This document shows positions 55,482 through 64,000 of a stretch of DNA of 64,000 nucleotides, one piece after another. The stretch is taken from NCBI GenBank assembly GCA_028274465.1, contig CM051457.1, forward strand, positions 32,337,313 through 32,401,312. The letters are read 5' to 3'. The first letter of the stretch is position 1. Every line of letters begins with the position of its first letter. Position numbers and translations under genes: made by a program. Source of the DNA: Plantago ovata. Its lineage: Eukaryota; Streptophyta; Magnoliopsida; Lamiales; Plantaginaceae. Below the pieces are notes generated by a model that was not told the origin of the DNA, did not search any database, and worked only from the letters and a program-made list of their open reading frames with translations.

Positions 55482-56510
55482 ATGAGGGAAATTACGCTGC
55501 AAGATTTTGAGGCATTCGTATTGATGTTGAAGATGATAGTCAGACTAGGAATTTGGATATGTTGGCTGCTGTTGCTTCTCACGTCCAATACCTTGAGTCA
55601 CTTGATGGTGACAATGTTCAGGATCTCACACTCGCTTTCAAGAAAAGAAAATCTGTTTCTGTGAACAAGAACAAGGCTGATGCTTGTTATGTTCCCGTGT
55701 TTGGAGATAGTGTTGTTAAGAAGAGAAAACGTGGCTGGATTCCCTCTCAATGCTCCGAGAACGAGATTACGGGTGTCGAATTTCAAGAGAAGAAGAAGAT
55801 GAAATTTGACCGTTGTGCTGCTGCTAAGATGAGGTTGTGGAGAATAAGGGTTTTTGGGACGTTCAATTTCAAGAAAACAAGTCCAAATTTGACCGTTGTG
55901 TTGAATTCTGTCATGATGTGAGGAGAAATCGAAACCGAAAAGGGAGACAGAACAGGATGTTTGTGGTGAAACTGTGATAAGGAAGGAGAGGGGATTCGAA
56001 GAGAAATCGGAACAGAGAAAGGGCGGTGGCAGTAATCGATTGATCCTAAAGTTGAGTCCTCCTCTGAATCTGCCTCCAATAGCCACTCCAGTGCTGCCAG
56101 AGTCGTACTTAAAGGCGATTACGCAACTCTCTGGTGGATGGATTTTGTCATGGGATGACATGGAGTTGGTGATACAGAAGAAGCTCAGCAGAACTGACTT
56201 AACGAAACATCATAACCGCCTCTCTATTCCGAGTAAACAGATGAAGTGCGGTGATTTCCTGTACAAAAAGGAGAGGACGTTTCTTCAAAATCGCAACATT
56301 CATAATAAGCTCAACTATATGGATGTGAAGATTGTGGAGCCTAACTTGGAAGAAGGAACGGTTAGATTGAGTATTTGGGAGATGAGCAACGTGTATTATG
56401 TGTTCAAAGGAACATGGAGTGACATTGTTAAGAGGAATGGGCTTGTGGAAACATGGTTTTGCAGGTCTGGACTTTCAGGGTTCAGCATGAGTTATGGTTC
56501 GCTCTCTTGA
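55482..56510 (+). pseudogene. B3 domain (DUF313-type) gene, frameshifted
   Basis: The C-terminal frame (55,974-56,510) contains KKLSRTDLTKHHNRLSIPSK, then DFLYKKERTFLQNRN, LEEGTVRLSIWEMSN, VYYVFKGTWSDIVKRNGLVE. That order (KxLxxTDxxxxxNRLSIP ... VxLxxWxM ... YVxxxxWxxVVxxNxL) is the plant B3/DUF313 DNA-binding domain. The N-terminal part (55,520-55,850) is in another frame: NLDMLAAVASHVQYLESLD, KKRKSVSV and KKRKRGWIPS, with nuclear-import-like basic runs. At least two frame changes (near 55,510-55,530 and 55,860-55,970) break it. Introns are absent. Related genes act as plant transcription regulators; this copy cannot make the full protein unless the breaks are sequencing errors. Confidence 0.7.
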
Positions 56511-57060
56511 AGGTCCCTTGAATCGGGGGCTAATCTGAGATGTTATTATCTTTATTATCTGAGTGAAAAGACTATCAGTTTTGTTAGGTTTTTGTTTATA
56601 GAGCAGAACCTCAGAAGTATTCTGAGTCCTGAGATGATCAATCAAATGATGTTATGTTATATATCCAGCTAGTAACAGATGGTTGATCAATTAGTTATCT
56701 AATCTTTTGACATACTAGCTACTGACTCTTCTGGTAGCAGTTTTAAGTATATGCTCTCTGAGATGTAATTAATTGAGCAGTTTTTGTTGGATCAAGAATT
56801 CTTTTTTGCTTTGCAGTCTTTGTCTGTGAGTTTTATAGAATTATTACATGTTTATATATACTTCGTATAATTTAATTATAATATATCTGAGATTGGAAAT
56901 GGCACAACACACTATATATGCTCGTTTCGCTTCATGAGTTCTTTGAGGTTGTTGATTGCAACTTGCAAGCGCAAAACTAAGGTGCCAACATGTTTTTCGA
57001 AGGTGCCAGCATGTTCATGAACTCCATCTGTTGAACATAAAAACCATGATTCTATCTATA
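56511..57060. other. 3' flank, no gene
   Basis: T-rich transcribed-like tail of the B3 relic, then AT-rich DNA. Confidence 0.4.
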
Positions 57061-57061
57061 G

Positions 57062-57955
57062 ACTAGGAACCGTATCACACGCTACGCGTGTGAAGCGTAA
57101 TCTTGTAAACATTATTATTTTATTAAATAATATATTAAAATAAATGGAATGAATATATAATTTCACATAATGACTTCAAACGTAATAAAAAATAACTAAT
57201 TGAGTAATTAAACTTAATATAAATGGTGTGCTATAAATGTATATAGTTTTTGTAGTTATGCAATTAATAGTTTTGAATTGAAATATATTAGATATACAAA
57301 AAGTATTCTTCGGATGAGTTTAGACATCTCTAAATTTTGGAAACATTCAACTTCAAATCTGCAATGCATCTTTTTTCGCATGTTAATTGGTATTTTTCAT
57401 CAGTTGAATATATCGTCAAGTGCTTCATATAAACATTCTAGTTTCATAATATGATGTTTTTAGTTATTTTAATCGTATGATTTAAAAATAATTTAAGGTC
57501 AAAATGATCATCGAAAAAGTCAACAAAATCAAGTGTTACATTTATTATTGGACGGAGGAACTATGTCTTTTTTTTTTTATAAGAACATATCATGGTTATA
57601 TTTTAAAATTAAGTATAATACGTCATACAACTTTACGTTAAAAAATAAAAATTTAAGAAGAGAATAAATAAAAAAGAAAAAAATTACGTCAATAAGATTC
57701 GAACCCAACACCTTCAACTAAAATAATGATACAAATAATAGAGAAAATCACGCCAACAAGATTCGAACCAAACACCTTCAATAAAATAATAATAAAAATA
57801 ATGGAGAAAAATCACGCCAACAGGATTCGAACCCTACATCTTTTAATTAACTAATGACACATGTACGCACTAGATTAAAATTGGATAAGCAAGATCAACG
57901 GATTAAAATAGATTGGTAGGTCAATCAATTGATTGAATCAACAGACTTATTATAT
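57062..57955 (-). mobile_element. Helitron-like element 1
   Basis: The minus-strand 3' end shows a perfect 8-bp-stem hairpin, TCACACGCGTAGCGTGTGA, followed after about 8 bases by CTAG, the Helitron signature. The minus-strand 5' end near 57,955 reads TAATATAATAAGTCTGTTGA, homologous to the end of element 2. Internal: three 64-bp tandem repeats (57,683-57,845). No Rep/helicase, so non-autonomous. Confidence 0.65.
57683..57845. repeat. Three tandem 64-bp units with tRNA-like GATTCGAACC
   Basis: Each unit has AAAAT(C/T)ACG(C/T)CAA and A(A/G)GATTCGAACC, then CACCTTCAA and an ATAATAA stretch. The TTCGAACC core is the complement of a box B, so the unit may be a duplicated SINE piece. Confidence 0.7.
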
Positions 57956-58279
57956 TAACGTCACCCGCTACGCGGGTGAAGCGTAATTAATTTGTTAAAC
58001 ATTATTTGTTAATTGGTTTTAGTATGTAATTATCACAAAATGACTTTAAACATAAACAAAGAATATATATCAACTGATAATTTACAAATTACGAATTGAG
58101 TAATAGTACTTAGTAGGATTTATGTCCTTTATAATATATTATAGTCATAAAAGATTTCAATCGTAAAGAAAAAATATAAAACAAATGGAATGTATCAATA
58201 AGTAAACATTTGAAAATTTTAAAATTGTTTATCTAGTAGTTAAATGTAATAGAAATGTATATAGTTTTTGTAGAATTGA

Positions 58280-58990
58280 ACAATATTAGACGTATATAAA
58301 GTATTCATCCGATGAGTCAATAACCTTCTGGTAACTCCGTAGGTGATAGAAACATTCAACTTCAAAATCTGCAATACAATTTTCGCATGTTAATTGATGT
58401 TCTTCATCTATCGAATATATTGTCCTGTGGTTCTGTATCTCTTCCCATTTTTCTTCTTCGAAGCTGCAAAATGGGTGATGTTCAAATTCGAAGTGCTCTG
58501 GGATCCTCAGGTTCTCTATCCTCAGAGCTAAATTACGCCTGCATTTCTTCACATAATTGAGTCCTGACGGGGTACTTTTCATTTGTTAATTGCTTCCCAT
58601 CCTTGTAGTCTCTGTTTCGGATCCAGTGTCAGTATCTTAAAACCATTGATGCATACATGTATTCTGGATGTTTAGATATTTTTGTGGACGCCTCTTCAAA
58701 AAGATGTCCCCTTTTCAGGTGTTCGTGGTCGTAGTACTCAGCCTGTAATTTTATTAGAAATAATTTTAACGTCCTGACACAAAAATATATGTGCTGATCA
58801 ACGGTTGTTTTATTGTAATTAAATGAAGGCTGGTGTTGTAATTTGCTTACCAACAATGTCATGTAGTAACTCCGTGGATCTTCAGCTGTTCGACACTTGT
58901 CCATGAATTCTTTTTGCCCTGGTTTTGGTCTTCTTTCCAGGTCTTGGGGGTTGCAGAAGTTGGCCTGTAATTTGATTAGATATAACTTTA
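58280..58990 (-). pseudogene. Captured gene fragment, F-box-associated type (tentative)
   Basis: On the minus strand, DPRSYYMTLLVSK (about 58,830-58,880) and LQAEYYDHEHLKRGHLFEEA, then STKISKHPEYMYASMVLRY (about 58,625-58,745) sit in separate exon-like blocks. Further down comes CRRNLALRIENLRIPEHFEF and CENCIADFEVECFYH (58,330-58,550). The texture recalls plant F-box proteins of the At2g35280/At1g67340 type with helical repeats, but I am not sure. Gene capture is usual for Helitrons. Frames are short and broken. Confidence 0.4.
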
Positions 58991-59980
58991 ACTTATTTCT
59001 TCCATTTTCCTACAATAAATATGAAGTTAATATTAGAGTAAAATAGAAAATTTATTAGCTAAACATAATTAGAGCTATGCGTGAATTGTATAAACATGTG
59101 TAAAAGAAGAAATCTATACAATTATATAATTTATTTACAAAATGAAATAAAAATAATAATTAAATTAGTTGACTAAAACTCTAATTAAGAACATATATAC
59201 TCCTAACTTAAAGTTTTATTAAGAATCTTTTTTAGAATTTACTTTCATATTATAATTTCTTTTTTAGTAATATTATTTTGGAATAATTCGCGTTTAAAGT
59301 TCATAAAAAACAATTCTACGAAAAAATTGCTAATAACATGGATTAAAAAAACTCTAATAATTATAATGCTGGTAGCAATATTTTAAATTTTAATATATGT
59401 ATATGTATATATATTGATCGTTATGTTAATTAATTGCATAAGATGATAATTTGTAGTAATAAATTGGAAGATAATTTGCTCACGCATAATTAATTGGGGG
59501 AGAGAAGATTGATCCAGATGATGAAGTTTGTTGTTTGGGTGTTGATAACATGAATAAGGTAGTATCTTTCGGTTTACTAAAAAATTAGCTATAATTGCTC
59601 TGGCAGGAGGTCCTAATTCAACTTCATTCAATCAATTCACAAAAGTATGAAGTTTCGCCAATTTCAGCTCATCAAGTATTAACACACAAACTTATCATTC
59701 AACACAATCAATCAATCCAACATACATAAAATCAACGAATTATCAGGCCTATAAGCATAATAAGAACAGAGGCACTTACAACAAACCGCCGAACTTTTTT
59801 CTCCCGCGGCTTTTTAGAATAGTCCTCAGCTTCTGACGAGTCCTTCAAATCAAAATAACGTAAGAAAGAAAATATATTACGGTGGTGTGGGAATATATAT
59901 AGTAGTAATTTATTAGGAATTATATATTATGTAGGTATCTACTGTATACTTGTGAGAAAATATCTCCTTTTTTATCCATT
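58991..59980. other. Interior of Helitron-like element 2
   Basis: AT-rich. 59,760-59,850 contains a GC-richer piece (CAAACCGCCGAACTTTTTTC, TTCTGACGAGTCCTTC) that may be another exon-like scrap on the minus strand. No gene. Confidence 0.4.
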
Positions 59981-59983
59981 ACA

Positions 59984-60860
59984 TAAGAGTTGGAATAAAA
60001 ATAAATATAATAACAATAATATTACTATCAAACTCTACTCACGGCCTAGTAGCAATATATTTTGTGAATTTAATATTACTATCAAACTCTACTCACGGCC
60101 TAGTAGCAATATATTTTGTGAATTTGTGTACACATACCGCAAATATTCAGCATAATTAATTAATTCGTTTGTAAATTAATTAAATAATAATACGGATCAT
60201 GTTAATCAATTTGAAATATGCACGAATAATAAAATATTAGTCACCAACCCGATAAAACTAAATATCTCAATAATTTTATGCACGAATAATAAAATATTAG
60301 TCACCAACCCGATAAAACTAAATATCTCAATAATTTTTTTAAAATCAAATATCAAAATAGGAATTTCAAAAGGAAAAAATACTTAATGACACATGTACGC
60401 ACCAGATTGAAACTGAATAAGTAAGATCAACGGTTAAAATTGATTAAGAGTTGGAATAAAAATAAAAATAATAACAATAATATTACTATCAAACTCTACT
60501 CACGGCCTAGTAGCAATATATTTTGTGAATTTGTGTACACATACCGCAAATATTCAGCATAATTAATTAATTCGTTTGTAAATTAAATAATAATACGGAT
60601 CATGTTAATCAATTTGAAATATGCACGAATAATAAAATATTAGTCACCAACCCGATAAAACTAAATATCTCAATAATTTTATGCACGAATAATAACATAT
60701 TAGTCACCAACCCGATAAAACTAAATATCTCAATAATTTTTTAAAATCAAATATCAAAATAGGAATTTCAAAAGGAAAAAATACTCAATGACACATGTAC
60801 GCACCAGATTGAAACTAAATAGGTAAGATCAACGGTTTAAAATTGATTGGTAGGTCAATC
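59984..60860. repeat. Nested tandem duplications
   Basis: A unit of about 460 bp (59,984-60,444) starting TAAGAGTTGGAATAAAAAT is repeated from 60,445. In both copies a 57-bp subunit (GCACGAATAATAAAATATTA ... CTCAATAATTTT) occurs twice in tandem. In the first copy only, a 51-bp subunit (ATTACTATCAAACTCTACTC ... TTTTGTGAATTT) is also doubled. So at least three rounds of duplication, the last ones recent. Confidence 0.9.
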
Positions 60861-60888
60861 AATTGATTGAATCAACAGGCTTAGTATA

Positions 60889-62344
60889 TTACTTTAAGAT
60901 GAGAGTAAATTTGCATGATCAATAGAACTATAGTAGCTAGAATAACACCAATTATTTCAGTCTCGGTTTAATATCTGAATCTCATGCTGTTATCAAGAGA
61001 AAGATCTAGTAAATCCTCTTATTGGGCATAATCATGAACTAAAAGTGGCAGCTTCTTAAATAGTACTGCTGCACTCTCTCAGTCTCAATGAATAATGAAT
61101 ATACCATCTTCATTTTTACGTGATTATAAATGAGTGTGATATATTATGCCTTTGAATGGCGGGACTCATACTAAAATAGTCATTTAAAAGTGGGGAAAAA
61201 ATGTAAAAAATGAGTGAAAATGATGGATTACTATATATATTTGTTTTTATCATTTTGGGATGGGAGGTACAAATGATAGTGTGTTAGTATCATAGTGTGT
61301 ATGTAGTTAATTCACAAAATGCTTTCCATAGAAACCTAACTGATAACTCAGTAAACCTGCAACATATTTGAATATTTGAATTTGGATGGTAGAGCGAATG
61401 AAAATATCCCTTCAACTGACTATGGATAAGCCAAAGTCTATGCATGCAATATTTGAAATTGGGGGGGGGGGGGAGGGGTTATGTTGGTTTTTTACCTAGC
61501 AATTAAAATTACTGGACTGAAATTACACACATAAAAGTATATTGGAAGTTCATGGACTTTATCTTAAATCATTGAAAATAGTATTACATATGAGTTCGTT
61601 ATGTTTTCTAAAATGTAATTGAGCCGTTTTGGTAGGACCAAGAATATTTGTTAGAAAATGATTTTTATTTTAAATGGCGAAAGTGATCAATTTATGCTAA
61701 TCGATTTGTTCTACTCCCCAAGAACCTAGAATGAGGGCTAATGATTGTTACAGACTACATAATACACTTCAACTCTCAATTTATACTCAAGCTTTGAAAA
61801 CTGTTAATCTTCAAGTTGGTTGTTAAGTTGCTGTGTCTCAACTTTTCCGCCCCTCTTTAAGATATGTTTTGATCTCAACCCTTGATGCTTTCAAATTTAA
61901 ATCTGTACCGTATTAAAGACTGCATTGAATTTAGCTTATTCATAAGGACTATCTTTGAAACACAGTACTGTCTTTTGAAACATACTTCCTCCATCCTGCC
62001 ATGAAGAAACACTTGTATTCTTTAACTCTTTCGAAGTCCAATTTAATTATATTATAGTCCGGGTCAAAACAAAATGCCCCTCCCCATCTTAATAGATTGA
62101 TGGGAAATTATTGGTGAAGTTGAAAACTTGAAATCCTCCTCATGCGAGATTGACTGATTGAGGTGGGATATGTCAAACATGTGACCAGAGACTTGTCTAA
62201 ACTTTAAAGACTTTAAACTCTATGTATGATGCTTGAAGAAAACAACAAAAACCAAAACCAAAACTCATCATATCTTCTTCTACCTCCCAAATAATCTATC
62301 GTCTTTTCTCTTTGTTGTTTTCAAGAAATTCAGAGGTTTACAAA
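60889..62344. other. Intergenic region upstream of the DnaJ-type gene
   Basis: No gene seen. A run of G lies at 61,460-61,475. 62,240-62,340 becomes C/T- and A-rich, a likely 5' leader of the next gene. Confidence 0.4.
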
Positions 62345-63731
62345 ATGGAAAGCAGCAGTTATTCTTGTTGTAGACCCATCATCAATCTAAATTCATCTAC
62401 AACTAAGTTGTTGTTACTAGTTCTTCCCAGAAGACTGGAATTCATTACACCTACTACAAGTACCCTGAGGAGGAGGAATCGCGTAACTAGGGCTTCTTCA
62501 ACAGTTGACGAGAGCTCTAATTTTGCCCACCGAATCGAACAAGCATGGTTGATTTCTCAAGTATGCCTCATCTCCTCTCACCTATTTTGTGTTGTTTTCG
62601 TATGCATTTACTCTTCTTTTGTTGATTTAATTAATTACATGGAGGAGGATATGTTTCAGTTTTGTATTGCACATCATTTCTATTGATCACTGTTGCTAGT
62701 GCTAGTTTTGTTTCTAACTGGGGTATTATATGAATTAAACTGTTTGGCTAGCTAGTATTTTCAAAAACTAAGGCCAAACAACATAAATTGTCCTTAATTT
62801 CGAGGAAATCATAAATTACTGGCCTTTAAAATTTATAAAGGGGTATTTTCCAGGAAAACTGAGGCTTGTAAATTGTAAGTTGTAACAAGCCCTTTTACAT
62901 TCAGATGGGCTTGCTGCCTTCATCCATTGGTTCTTTCCTTGATTGTGGGAAAATGTTGCTTGGTCCTTGTATTTTACTCTTCTATTATATCCAAGTCTGC
63001 TTCTATACTAAAAGATACTGCTTTTTTTTTTTTAACGAGAACAATGATTGATATTCGTTTTAGAGTAGAGTTATATCAAACATCAAATTTATTGATTATG
63101 TTTGAGTCTTCTAAGATCTGCAACTAGAACACTAGCTAGGAAGTATGATATATATGTAACTGAATGAGTTTCTCATAGCTGTGAAGATTATTTGTGAGAC
63201 ATAAGTTTCCTTCATAGTAGAGTAACACTTGTTAGTCACCTAGTAATGCTAGGTTGCTGCATTTACTACTGCAATCTGGTTGGCTCAATGAAAGTTTTCT
63301 TTGTCTAACGTCAACTATTTCCTTGTAAATGCAGCAACCTAGTCCTGTGGCTTGTTCTTCGTGTGACTCGAAGGGAAACATTGAATGCAAATGGTGTAGT
63401 GGAACTGGTTTCTTTATTCTTGGTAACAACATGCTATGCCAAGTTCCTTCGAGAGACACAACTTGTGTCATCTGTGCAGGAAAGGTAGATTCTAGGTTGA
63501 GTATATTGACAGAGCATTGCCCCGTGAACATGATATCTCAGACACCGAGTGCTTGTTTAACATTAACACATCGATTCAATTTCCTCTTTCTGAGGGTTCA
63601 GCTTGCTGTGCTTGTTTAACATTAACATGTTGAGTCAATTTCCTCTTTTTCAGGGTTCAGCTTGCTGTTCAGATTGTAAAGGAACCGGTTATCGTGCAAA
63701 GTGGCTTGGAGAACCTCCGGTTACCAAGTAG
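62345..63731 (+). CDS. Plastid DnaJ-type cysteine-rich zinc-finger protein
   Basis: Exons 62,345-62,560, 63,335-63,484 and 63,654-63,731 join in frame to 147 residues. Residues 1-50 are rich in Ser, Thr, Arg and Leu without acidic residues, a chloroplast transit peptide type. The zinc domain has four CxxC pairs: Cys79/82 (CSSC), Cys90/93 (CKWC), Cys116/119 (CVIC) and Cys127/130 (CSDC), each set followed by a Gly-rich turn (CSGTGFF, CKGTGYRAKWLGEPP). The pattern matches small BSD2-like or At5g17840-like DnaJ/Hsp40 cysteine-rich proteins, which lack a J domain and act as chaperones or assembly factors in plastids. The intron before exon 3 contains a tandem duplication of the acceptor region (63,551-63,668); only the second copy has a good cag. 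The start is the first ATG after a leader. Confidence 0.85.
63551..63668 (+). repeat. 59-bp tandem duplication over a splice acceptor
   Basis: Unit 1 (63,551-63,609) and unit 2 (63,610-63,668) both start GCTTGTTTAACATTAACA and end GGTTCAGCTTGCTGT. Unit 1 has TTTCTGAG where unit 2 has TTTTTCAG. Unit 2 covers the end of the intron and the first 15 bases of exon 3. Confidence 0.95.
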
Positions 63732-64000
63732 GGATCATTTAACAGACCGAGGATGTAAATTGATGCCCAGAATAGTCGACATTCTTTTGCCATGATGACA
63801 TTACTTATAGACGAGGAAGTAAAAGCCATCATGTCTTACTCTTTTATGCATTTGTGTATCAAAATGTAATTTCATCATTCATAAACTGCAGATTTGCACT
63901 TACACCCGAAAGCCTAATCAGCTTATTAGAAAAAATTGAAATGTCAACGGCAACAAAGCAATAGCTGCTGCCTGCTGAAGAGTAGGGACTTGAAAGCATA
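63732..64000. other. 3' flank of the DnaJ-type gene
   Basis: Likely 3' untranslated region. No gene. Confidence 0.4.

Larger units (their letters stand above)
57957..60888 (-). mobile_element. Helitron-like element 2 with captured sequence
   Basis: The minus-strand 3' end carries TCACCCGCGTAGCGGGTGA, a perfect hairpin like that of element 1, and starts directly next to the 5' end of element 1. Its own 5' end at about 60,888 (ATATACTAAGCCTGTTGATT on the minus strand) is homologous to that of element 1, including TGATTGACCTACCAATC. The 3' CTRR is not clear. About 2.9 kb, no Rep/helicase, with gene fragments (58,280-58,960) and tandem duplications (59,984-60,850) inside. Confidence 0.6.

Noticed and set aside
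55598-56161. A 187-codon minus-strand frame
   Set aside because: It is antisense to the B3 relic and has low-complexity content; the plus-strand motifs are specific.

Overview
The window is nuclear DNA of a flowering plant, most likely a eudicot. It is AT-rich, its genes have GT-AG introns, and it carries plant-specific families: a CONSTANS-like regulator, the lumenal immunophilin FKBP13, a DUF295 protein and a B3-domain relic. It is packed with plant transposons, including Cassandra, Stowaway-like MITEs, Helitrons, MULE-type elements and SINEs. I cannot name the species.

Layout. 1-2.4 kb: LINE debris. 2.6-6.7 kb: a serine hydroxymethyltransferase (mitochondrial type) pseudogene on the minus strand; a 1.5 kb deleted PIF/Harbinger element (6725-8234, TSD TAA) sits just upstream of its start codon. 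9.6-11.5 kb: a TIR element with a 10-bp TSD, holding a second TIR element (9-bp TSD); both contain GGAGCT/AGCTCC inverted-repeat arrays. 12-19 kb: relics, SINEs, MITE pieces and a frameshifted membrane-protein gene. 19.1-20.5 kb: an intact two-exon gene for an unrecognised multi-pass membrane protein. 21.67 kb: the lone last exon of a MAP kinase kinase.

21,958-32,968 looks like one 11 kb transposon with matching terminal inverted repeats. It holds a HARBI1-type DDE transposase and a Myb/SANT-like protein (the standard PIF/Harbinger pair), plus three additional genes: a GRF zinc-finger protein, an AT-hook protein and a second protein on the opposite strand. The last two share a fold pattern that I tentatively compare with the PB1-like N-terminal domain of MuDR-type proteins. 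A Cassandra TRIM retrotransposon has landed in the last transposase exon, and the Myb-like gene carries a frameshift, so this copy is probably dead although three of its passenger genes are open.

33-44 kb is the gene-rich part: a DUF295 (F-box-less) protein, an intact CONSTANS-like gene, three Stowaway-like MITEs, a TRIM with three LTRs, a LINE scrap and an intact five-exon FKBP13 gene. 45-57 kb: a solo LTR, two more members of the GGAGCT-array element family (46,326-47,413 and 52,387-53,223, each with a 9-10 bp TSD), degenerate tandem repeats, a long foldback, a Copia integrase relic, a LINE relic and a broken B3 gene. 57.1-60.9 kb: two Helitron-like units head to tail, one with captured gene fragments and nested tandem duplications. 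62.3-63.7 kb: an intact three-exon gene for a plastid DnaJ-type zinc-finger protein, with a duplicated splice-acceptor region.

Intact host genes on my reading: the membrane protein (19.1 kb), the DUF295 protein (possibly truncated), CONSTANS-like, FKBP13 and the DnaJ-type zinc-finger gene. All gene models come from reading splice sites and frames by eye.
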